NCBI GenBank assembly: GCA_025964715.1
Contig: JAOPYH010000236.1
Span: forward strand, 1 to 64,000
From: Streptosporangiaceae bacterium
GTDB taxonomy: Bacteria; Actinomycetota; Actinomycetes; Streptosporangiales; Streptosporangiaceae
DNA: 64,000 nt
Direction of reading: 5' to 3'
The position numbers and the translations under genes were made by a program. The notes under the pieces are model-generated. The model saw nothing but the letters and a program-made list of their open reading frames with translations. It did no database searches and was not told the origin of the DNA. This document shows positions 56,986-64,000 of the stretch, in pieces (position 1 is the stretch's first letter; each line of letters begins with the position of its first letter).

Positions 56986-58302
56986 GTGTCCGGACCCGGA
57001 ACCCGCGAGCGTGTGGTCATCGTCGGAGCTGGTTTCGCCGGCTTCCACGCCGCGAAGACGCTGTCCCGTCTGGCCAGGGGCGTCTTCGAGATCGTCATAT
57101 TGAATCCGACCGACTACTTCCTCTACCTTCCGCTGCTCCCCGAGGTGACCGGCGGTGTCCTGGAGCCACGCCGCGTGGCGGTCCCGCTGGCCAGCGGATG
57201 TCCGTCCGTCCGGTTCGTTCTGGGCACGGCCTACGAGGTCGATGTCGAGGGCTCCCGGGTGGCCTACCGCGACGCCAAGGGTGACGACGAGTTCCTGTCC
57301 TACGACCGCCTCGTGCTGTCCGTCGGCAGTGTGAACAAGCTGCTGCCGATCCCCGGTGTCGCCGAACACGCGTACGGGTTCCGCAGCATGGCCGAGGCCG
57401 TCTATCTGCGCGATGACCTGCTCCGCGATGTGGAGATCGCGAGCGCCACCCACGACCCCGAGGAGCGGGCCGCGCGGTGCACCTTTGTGGTCGTGGGGGC
57501 CGGATACACCGGGACCGAGGTCGCCGCGAACGGCCAGCTCCTGACCCGGCACGCCGCCGAGCAGTGCCCCGGCCTGCGCAAGGAACCCGTCCGGTGGCTC
57601 CTGATCGACATAGCCCAGCGGATCATGCCCGAGCTCGATCAACGGCTGTCCGTGGCCGCGCACAAGGTCCTCACCCAGCGTGGCGTCGAGGTCCGTACGG
57701 AGACCGCGGTGGCGGAGGCCTCCTACGAAGGGGTACGGCTGTCCACCGGCGAGTTCGTACCCACCCGTACCCTCATCTGGTGCGTGGGCGTGCGGCCGGA
57801 CCCGCTCATCGAGAGCCTGGGCCTGCCCACGAACAAGGGGCGGCTCGTGGTGGATCAGTATCTGCGGGTGCCCGGTCATCCGGAGATCTACAGCTGCGGC
57901 GACGCGGCGGCCGTGCCCGACCTGACCCGCCCCGGGCAGCTCACCGGGATGACCGCACAGCATGCGCAGCGGCAGGGCCACTGCGCCGGCTACAACATCG
58001 CGGCGTCGCACTACGGCAGCGCGCCACGGGCGTACAAGCACCGGGACCTGGGCTTCGTCGTCGACCTCGGCGGGGCCAAGGCGGCGGCCAACGTGATGGG
58101 GCTGCCCCTCTCCGGGTTGCCGGCGAAAGTGGTGGCCCGGTCCTACCACCTGCTCGCCGTCCCGGACAATCGCATCCGCATCGCCACGGACTGGGCCCTG
58201 GACTCGGTCCTGGCTCGGCCGGCGGTACAGCTGGGGGTCGTCCCGGCCGAGACGGTACGGCTCGCCGCCACCGCCGGCGCGCGGCCCGGATTCGTGGAGT
58301 GA
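56986..58302 (+). CDS. NAD(P)/FAD-dependent oxidoreductase, type II NADH dehydrogenase-like
   Basis: RVVIVGAGFAGFHAAKTLSRL; VVVGAGYTGTEVAAN; YSCGDAAAVPDLTRPGQLTGMTAQHAQRQG; GTG start proposed at 56986. Confidence 0.92.
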   Translation: MSGPGTRERVVIVGAGFAGFHAAKTLSRLARGVFEIVILNPTDYFLYLPLLPEVTGGVLEPRRVAVPLASGCPSVRFVLGTAYEVDVEGSRVAYRDAKGDDEFLSYDRLVLSVGSVNKLLPIPGVAEHAYGFRSMAEAVYLRDDLLRDVEIASATHDPEERAARCTFVVVGAGYTGTEVAANGQLLTRHAAEQCPGLRKEPVRWLLIDIAQRIMPELDQRLSVAAHKVLTQRGVEVRTETAVAEASYEGVRLSTGEFVPTRTLIWCVGVRPDPLIESLGLPTNKGRLVVDQYLRVPGHPEIYSCGDAAAVPDLTRPGQLTGMTAQHAQRQGHCAGYNIAASHYGSAPRAYKHRDLGFVVDLGGAKAAANVMGLPLSGLPAKVVARSYHLLAVPDNRIRIATDWALDSVLARPAVQLGVVPAETVRLAATAGARPGFVE

Positions 58303-58323
58303 CCGGGCGGCTCGTCAGTGGGT

Positions 58324-59232
58324 TCACGCCGGTGGAGGCCTGACCGGGCAGGCCGGCATGGTCTTGAGCAGGTCGGCGAGCTGGCCGGCGTTGGTCTGGG
58401 CGAAGTCCCGATAGCAGTTGTTCATCAGCACATGCGTGCTTGAGGTCTCCTGGGCCAGCTCGCAGATCTTCGGCGCCCAGTCCTTCAGCTCCTCCGGGGA
58501 GTAGAGGTAGCCGAACCGTTCGTAGATGTTCCGGCTGCTCCACTTGTCGCTGCGTCCGTGGAACCGCACGATCTCCAGGTCGGCGGTCGCCGCCACGACC
58601 GGCGGGATCGAGCAGGGGAAGCCCTGCGGCATGTCCACGCAGACGTACGGGATCGCGTAGGACCGGAGGAAATCCAGGGTCTCCGCACGGTTCTCCTCGC
58701 TCATCCAGGTCCGGTTGCGGAACTCCACCGAGATCCGCAGGGGCCGGCAGTGGCGCTTGCATTCGAGGATGTAGTGCTTGTTGCGCCGGCCGATCGGGAA
58801 CCAGCGGGGGAACTGGAACAGCACGGCCCCGAACTTGCCGGCGTCCTCCAGCGGAAGGAGCGCGGACACGAAGCGCTCCCAGACCTGTTCCACGATGGCG
58901 GGGTCGAGATCCTTCACGTACAGGTTCTTCTTGCCGGGAGCGACGGGGACCCGCAGGTCCTTGGGGAGCGCCGCCGGCCGGGTGGGGTGACAGGTCAGCA
59001 GGGAGAAGGCCTTGACATCGAAGGTGAAGGACGGCGGGGTCCGCTCGGCCCACAGCCGTGCCGTGTCCTCGGCCGGGGGCGCGTAGTAGGTCGAGTCGAC
59101 CTCCACGAGCGGGAAGTGGCCGGCGTAGAAGCGCAACCGCTCCGCGGGCGTCTTCACGTCAGGCGGATACCAGCCGGACTCGAGCAGCGTCTTGTCCGTC
59201 CACGACGCCGTCCCGACGAGCACCTCCCCCAT
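58324..59232 (-). CDS. DUF72 domain-containing protein
   Basis: VLVGTASWTDKTLLESGWYPPDVKTPAERLRFYAGHFPLVEVDSTYY; FRNRTW; FHGR. Confidence 0.95.
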   Translation of the reverse strand: MGEVLVGTASWTDKTLLESGWYPPDVKTPAERLRFYAGHFPLVEVDSTYYAPPAEDTARLWAERTPPSFTFDVKAFSLLTCHPTRPAALPKDLRVPVAPGKKNLYVKDLDPAIVEQVWERFVSALLPLEDAGKFGAVLFQFPRWFPIGRRNKHYILECKRHCRPLRISVEFRNRTWMSEENRAETLDFLRSYAIPYVCVDMPQGFPCSIPPVVAATADLEIVRFHGRSDKWSSRNIYERFGYLYSPEELKDWAPKICELAQETSSTHVLMNNCYRDFAQTNAGQLADLLKTMPACPVRPPPA

Positions 59233-59250
59233 ATCCCCACGATAGGTAAC

Positions 59251-60660
59251 TCACCCGACGGTGTTCGGCTTCGGCTGCAGGCCGGCAGACGTTTCGCTCT
59301 CCACGTAGCCGTACACCTCGGGCAGGATGAAGGTCGCGGCCAGGAAGCCGGTCAGCGAGAGCAGGGACACGATCGCGGTCGCCAGCGGAACCCCGAGATG
59401 GCTGAACAGGATCGGGAAAAGGTAGATGGTGACGAACGAGGCCGCCTTGACGAAGACGTAGCCGAAGCCGGACGCCGTCGCCCTGTAGCGCGACGGTGCC
59501 ACCATCGAGGTGATCGTCATGCCGTTGGACGCGTCCCAGTAGTGGCCCCACATCAGACCGGCCGCGGCGAAGGGCACCAGCCATTTCCAGTCCATGTGGA
59601 GGAACAGGGCCGCGAGCAGGAGCGACACGAAGGCCATCCCGTAGCCCCACTGCGCGATGCCACGATGCCCGATCCGCGGAGTCATGATCGGGGCGACGAA
59701 CCCGCTGATGGTGGCCAGGACGTAGATGCCGCCGGTCACGAAGTTGGTGGCCCCGATGCCCGAGACGCCGGTCAGCACGAGGATGACCGGAAGGTAGAAC
59801 CCGAAGGCGGCGAACTCCGCCCCCTGCATGGCGTTGGAGATCCAGGCGAAGATGCTGGCGCGGCGCCGGATCGGGTCCTGCCAGATCCCGGCCAGGAAGT
59901 CGCGGGTCCGCGGCCGGCCGATGTGGAAGTCCTCGTCGGGGAGCATGTCCAGGGGATCGCCGAACATCTCCTGGGACACGCGCTTGGCCGCACGGAACCG
60001 CCCGCGCTGGATCAGCCAGGACGCGGTGTCGGGTACGTCGAGCCGGGCGATCAGGAGGATGGCCGCCGGAACGGCGCCGAGGCCGAGCCCGATGCGCCAG
60101 AGCAGTTCATGATCGATGCCGGAGAGGTACATCGTGGTGATCACGGCGATCGCGACGATCTCGCCGAGGCCGAACATGCCCTGCCAGCGGTTGCCCATGA
60201 CTTCACGCTTGCCCTTGGGCATCGACTCCATGATGTAGGCGTAGCCGGAGGAGATGTCGCTGCCCAGCGGCAGGCCCAGGAAGAACCTGATGACCACCAG
60301 CTGCCACATGCTCGTGGCGAAGGACTGGGCCAGGGCCAAGACGATGAAGGCCATCATCGTGCCGAGGAAGACCTTCCGCCGGCCGAACCGGTCCGCGAAC
60401 CAGCCGCCACACAGGCACCCGACCACCGCACCGGCCTGCACCGCGCCGGACGCGAGGCCCAGCATCCCCGGGCTCGGGTGGTACTCGTCCTTGATGAACA
60501 GCAACAGGAAGGCGATGGAGTACAGATCCCACGACTCGATGAAGATGGTCGAGATCATCAACCAGCCGGTACGTCTGCCGGCGTCGGTGCCCTGCCTGTC
60601 GAGTACGTGCGCGACCGCACGGTCCGAGAGCTGTCGCAGTTCTTCCTGAGTGCTGACCAT
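59251..60660 (-). CDS. MFS transporter (metabolite:H+ symporter type)
   Basis: 469 aa; GGWFADRFGRRKVFLGTM, RFFLGLPLGSDISSGYAYIMESMPKGKREVMGNRWQGMFGLGE. Confidence 0.92.
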   Translation of the reverse strand: MVSTQEELRQLSDRAVAHVLDRQGTDAGRRTGWLMISTIFIESWDLYSIAFLLLFIKDEYHPSPGMLGLASGAVQAGAVVGCLCGGWFADRFGRRKVFLGTMMAFIVLALAQSFATSMWQLVVIRFFLGLPLGSDISSGYAYIMESMPKGKREVMGNRWQGMFGLGEIVAIAVITTMYLSGIDHELLWRIGLGLGAVPAAILLIARLDVPDTASWLIQRGRFRAAKRVSQEMFGDPLDMLPDEDFHIGRPRTRDFLAGIWQDPIRRRASIFAWISNAMQGAEFAAFGFYLPVILVLTGVSGIGATNFVTGGIYVLATISGFVAPIMTPRIGHRGIAQWGYGMAFVSLLLAALFLHMDWKWLVPFAAAGLMWGHYWDASNGMTITSMVAPSRYRATASGFGYVFVKAASFVTIYLFPILFSHLGVPLATAIVSLLSLTGFLAATFILPEVYGYVESETSAGLQPKPNTVG

Positions 60661-60751
60661 CAGCGCCCCTGACGCGTCGCTTCACAGCGGCTTTTTCCGC
60701 TTGACGAAACACCGTTCACGTAGTTGGAATTGTGGGCGACGCTAACCGGAG

Positions 60752-61582
60752 GTGATCGGTGTGTCAATGATCACAGACCGGCGACAGAACTGGAGAACGC
60801 GGATGGGGACCGAAGATCCGGGCAGCGAACCGGGGACCCAGGAAACGCAGCCGCCACGCACCGCTGCGCTGTTCATCTCGTGCGTCAGCGACCTCGTCGC
60901 GCCCGGCCCGGCCCGCGCGGTCGTCGAGGTCCTGGAGGCCATGGGCGTCGAGGTGCGGGTGCCCTCCGCCCAGACCTGCTGCGGCCAGCCCGCCCTGAAC
61001 GCGGGCCATCCCGACGAGGCGCGCGCCCTGGTGCGGCACTGGCTGGGGGTCTTCGAACCCTATGACGTCGTCGTGACGCCCTCCGGGTCCTGCGCGGCCA
61101 TGCTGCATCACCACGTCGAGCGGCTTGTCGACGCGACCCCGGCAGAGAAGGCCCTGGTGGAGCGGACCTATGAGTTCACGCAGTTCGTCGCGGCCTTCGG
61201 GGCCGGCCTGCGGTTGCGCCTCGGTGCGACGGTGACCTACCACGACTCCTGCCACATGGCCCGTACGCTCGGCGAGCGCTGGTCCCCCCGGGAGGTTCTC
61301 GGCCGCATCGAGGGGTTGCGGCTGGTCGAGATGCCGGACTGCGAGACCTGCTGCGGCTTCGGCGGCACGTTCGCCGCCAAGTTCCCCGAGGTCTCGGTCG
61401 CGATGGCCGACACCAAGCTCGGCAACGCCGCCGTGACCGAGGCCGAACTGCTCGTGTCCGCGGACCCCGGCTGCCTGATGCACCTGCAGTCGCGCGCACA
61501 GGCGTCCGGGCGGAGCACGCACACCCGCCATATCGCCGAGCTGGTCCGCGACGCCCTCGTCCGTACGCAGGTGCCGGCATGA
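60752..61582 (+). CDS. lutA: Lactate utilization protein LutA-like Fe-S oxidoreductase
   Basis: TCCGQPALNAGHPDEAR and ETCCGFGGTFAAKFPEVSVAMADTKLGNA CCG motifs. Confidence 0.95.
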   Translation: MIGVSMITDRRQNWRTRMGTEDPGSEPGTQETQPPRTAALFISCVSDLVAPGPARAVVEVLEAMGVEVRVPSAQTCCGQPALNAGHPDEARALVRHWLGVFEPYDVVVTPSGSCAAMLHHHVERLVDATPAEKALVERTYEFTQFVAAFGAGLRLRLGATVTYHDSCHMARTLGERWSPREVLGRIEGLRLVEMPDCETCCGFGGTFAAKFPEVSVAMADTKLGNAAVTEAELLVSADPGCLMHLQSRAQASGRSTHTRHIAELVRDALVRTQVPA

Positions 61583-63132
61583 CCGAACGACCGACCGTAC
61601 GCACACAGGACCAGGCCGACGCCCCCGTACCTCCGCCGCACCCCAGCCGGTCCTCCGCACTGGCCGGGCGCGAACGGATCCGGCCGGACCGCCCGGAGTG
61701 GGCTGCCGGCGAGATCCCGCCGCACCGGCGGCCGCTGCCGCTGATCACACGGGACGCGCTGAAGGAGCCGGCCACGCCGGCCACCCACGACCGGCTCGTC
61801 GGGCAGAGCCGTGACCGCAGGGTGGGGGAGTGGACGCCCGAGATCGCGGCGTTGCGTGAGCGCGGCGCCGTCATCCGGCGCGAGACGCTGCAGGACCTCG
61901 AACGCCATCTTCGGCGGCTGACCCGCCAGATCGAGTCGCGCGGCGGCGTCGTGCACCGTGCCCGCACGGCCGCGGAGGCCGCCGCGGCCGTCGAGCGCAT
62001 CGCGGTGGACAACGACATCGAGCTGGTCGTGAAGTCCAAGTCCATGGCGACCGAGGAGATCCACCTCAACGCCGGGCTCGCCGGGCGGGGCATCGACGTG
62101 GTCGAGACCGACCTCGGGGAGTACATCGTCCAGCTCGCCGACGAGCGGCCCAGCCACATCATCGCGCCGGCCGTGCACAAGTCGCGTCAGCAGGTCACCG
62201 AGCTGTTCAGCCGGCTCGCCGGGGAGCGGATGTCCTCCGACGCCACGGAGCTGGCGACGTTCGCCCGGCAGCGGCTGCGGGCCGACTTCAAGGCCGCGGG
62301 CATGGGGGTCTCCGGCGTGAACTTCGCAGCCGCCGACACCGGGACGCTGGTCCTGATCACCAACGAGGGCAACGCCGACATGGTCACCTCGCAGCCGCGC
62401 ATCCACGTCGCCGTCATGACGGTGGAAAAGGTCATCCCGAGGTTCCGGGACCTCGGCGTGCTGATCCCGTTGCTGTGCGACGCCGCCACCAAGCAGCGGG
62501 TCTCGGTCTACCAGACCATGATCACAGGGCCGCGGCGCGAGGGCGAGCTCGACGGGCCGGAGCAACTCCACGTCGTGATCGTCGACAACGGGCGTACGGA
62601 CGCGCTCGGGACACCGCAGGAGGAGGTGCTCGCGTGTATCCGTTGCGGCAACTGCCAGCTGGCGTGCCCGGTCTATCAGACCCTCGGGGGCGGGCACGCC
62701 TACAGCACCGTCTACGGCGGCCCGATCGGCGCGGTGCTCAGCCCGATCATCGGCGAGCGTGACCGCGACAGCGACCTGCCGTTCCTGTCGTCGCTGTGCG
62801 GGGCGTGTTTCGACGCGTGCCCGGTCAAAATCCCGATCCCGGACCTGCTGGTGGACCTGCGCGCAGAGCACGTCCGCAGGGCCTCCTCGGAGCGGACCGC
62901 CCGGCTGGGATGGCGGGCCTGGTCGCGCGCCTGGCGGACGCCTGCGGGGTTCGGCGCGACGATGACCGCCGGCCGCGTGCTCGGACAGCTCCTGCCGGAC
63001 CGGGTGCTCTCCCGGCTCCCCGGGCCAGGAAGAGGCTGGGGACGGGGGCGCACGATGCCGCCGTTGCAGAAGGCCGGAGCGTTCCGGGCGTGGTACGCGC
63101 GGCGGGCGCAGCGGCAGGAGGACGATCGATGA
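61579..63132 (+). CDS. lutB: Lactate utilization protein LutB-like (LUD + 4Fe-4S)
   Basis: KSKSMATEEIHLNAGL; CIRCGNCQLACPVYQTLGGHAY-like cluster; CGACFDACPVKIPIPDLLVDLR. Confidence 0.95.
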   Translation: MTERPTVRTQDQADAPVPPPHPSRSSALAGRERIRPDRPEWAAGEIPPHRRPLPLITRDALKEPATPATHDRLVGQSRDRRVGEWTPEIAALRERGAVIRRETLQDLERHLRRLTRQIESRGGVVHRARTAAEAAAAVERIAVDNDIELVVKSKSMATEEIHLNAGLAGRGIDVVETDLGEYIVQLADERPSHIIAPAVHKSRQQVTELFSRLAGERMSSDATELATFARQRLRADFKAAGMGVSGVNFAAADTGTLVLITNEGNADMVTSQPRIHVAVMTVEKVIPRFRDLGVLIPLLCDAATKQRVSVYQTMITGPRREGELDGPEQLHVVIVDNGRTDALGTPQEEVLACIRCGNCQLACPVYQTLGGGHAYSTVYGGPIGAVLSPIIGERDRDSDLPFLSSLCGACFDACPVKIPIPDLLVDLRAEHVRRASSERTARLGWRAWSRAWRTPAGFGATMTAGRVLGQLLPDRVLSRLPGPGRGWGRGRTMPPLQKAGAFRAWYARRAQRQEDDR

Positions 63133-63635
63133 ACGAGGTGCTCGCGGAGTTGTTCATCACCCGCCTCGCGGAGGCCGGCGGTGTGGCCAGGCTCGCAGGT
63201 TCCCTGACGGAGGCCTACGACGTGGTGCGCGCACTGGTCGGGGGCCGGGCCGTCCTGGTCCACGAGCATCCCGGCCTGGCCGGCCTGCGGACCGGCGGGA
63301 CGGTGCCCGCGGACCCCTGGGAGGCCGAGGTCGGAGTCACGGGAGCGCTCGCGGCGGCGGCGGACACCGGGACCGTGGCCCTCGGTGCCGCGCCGGGGAC
63401 TCCACGGCGTACGTCCGTCCTGCCGGCCGTGCACGTCGTGGTGATGCCGTTGTCGCGTCTCACGCCGACGTACGCGGACCTGATCGACCTGCTGGACGAC
63501 CTCGACCCCAAGCCGTCGGGCATGCAACTCGTCACCGGGCCGAGCCGCTCCGGGGACATCGAGATGGCGATGATCCAGGGCATGCACGGCCCCCGCGAGG
63601 TCCACGTCATCCTCTATCCGGACGCCGAACAGTAA
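63129..63635 (+). CDS. lutC: Lactate utilization protein LutC-like (LUD domain)
   Basis: VGVTGALAAAADTGTVALGAAPGTPRRTSVLPAVHVVVM; VTGPSRSGDIEMAMIQGMHGPREVHVIL. Confidence 0.93.
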   Translation: MNEVLAELFITRLAEAGGVARLAGSLTEAYDVVRALVGGRAVLVHEHPGLAGLRTGGTVPADPWEAEVGVTGALAAAADTGTVALGAAPGTPRRTSVLPAVHVVVMPLSRLTPTYADLIDLLDDLDPKPSGMQLVTGPSRSGDIEMAMIQGMHGPREVHVILYPDAEQ

Positions 63636-63638
63636 CGA

Positions 63639-64000
63639 TCACGGACTATCGGGTTCGCCGTCTCTCTGGGGCTCGGCTTTGAGGCGCACGGGCTTGATGA
63701 TCAGGGATTTCGCGGCGCACGGCACGGCCTTCACAGGTGTCCGCTCCGCCCTACGATCCAGTTCGGCCTGCGTGAGGTCGTACATGCGCTGGCACGCTGT
63801 GCGAGCGAACTTCACCTGCGTGCGGCGACCGAAGAACCAAAAGCCCAGCCGGATGATCGGGTTTTTGATCTTGGCGACGCGAGAGAACGCATGGATCCGG
63901 AACTCCACCGCCCCCGTATCGAGACGCTTCCATATCTCGTAGGTCATCTCGCCCACTTCCAGGTGACCGGTCAGCGTGTGGTAGCTCCAGCCCCACGCCC
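63639..64000 (-). CDS. DUF1990 family protein, 5' end beyond window
   Basis: GWGWSYHTLTGHLEVGEMTYEIWKRLDTGAVEFRIHAFSRVAKIKNPIIRLGFWFFGRRTQVKFARTACQRMY; frame is open through position 64000. Confidence 0.8.
   Translation of the reverse strand, partial: AWGWSYHTLTGHLEVGEMTYEIWKRLDTGAVEFRIHAFSRVAKIKNPIIRLGFWFFGRRTQVKFARTACQRMYDLTQAELDRRAERTPVKAVPCAAKSLIIKPVRLKAEPQRDGEPDSP

Noticed and set aside
58558-60672. 704-aa plus-strand ORF across DUF72 and MFS genes
   Set aside because: Antisense to two well-supported genes; low-complexity charged composition.
61237-62871. 544-aa minus-strand ORF opposite lutA/lutB
   Set aside because: Antisense shadow of strongly supported LutA/LutB frames.

Overview
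High-GC actinomycete chromosomal window (64 kb), densely packed with long ORFs on both strands. The main content, in order, is as follows. tRNA-Arg(TCT). An FAD-linked oxidase, a phosphotransferase, a CobD-like enzyme, a Gfo/Idh/MocA oxidoreductase and an alpha/beta hydrolase. A minus-strand sugar-use operon (PfkB kinase, GH4 glycosidase, SBP, two ABC permeases, secreted PIG-L deacetylase). A formaldehyde-dehydrogenase-type ADH plus ArsR regulator. A conservon-like locus (sensorless ATPase / roadblock / DUF742 / GTPase) joined to a styrene-monooxygenase-like flavoprotein. An FtsX-type ABC system with two ATPases and a lipoprotein. PAP2 phosphatase, BlaI and M56 genes. A divergent histidine kinase / response regulator pair. 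A ~12.5 kb cell-surface glycopolymer locus (35.7-48.2 kb) with an ADP-heptose-type precursor pathway (GmhA, HldE, a GmhB-like HAD domain fused to a GT2) plus GT9, carbamoyltransferase, pyruvyltransferase and UXS-like SDR. An orphan SigR-like ECF sigma factor. A compact selenocysteine locus (tRNA-Sec, selB, selA, selD). A phosphoribosyltransferase / erythromycin-esterase fusion. NDH-2, and a lutABC lactate-use operon with a divergent MFS transporter. The most interesting candidate is the heptose/carbamoyl/pyruvyl glycopolymer locus in a Gram-positive background, including a GT2-HAD fusion with an altered DxD motif. All assignments are by reading motifs; no database search was possible.
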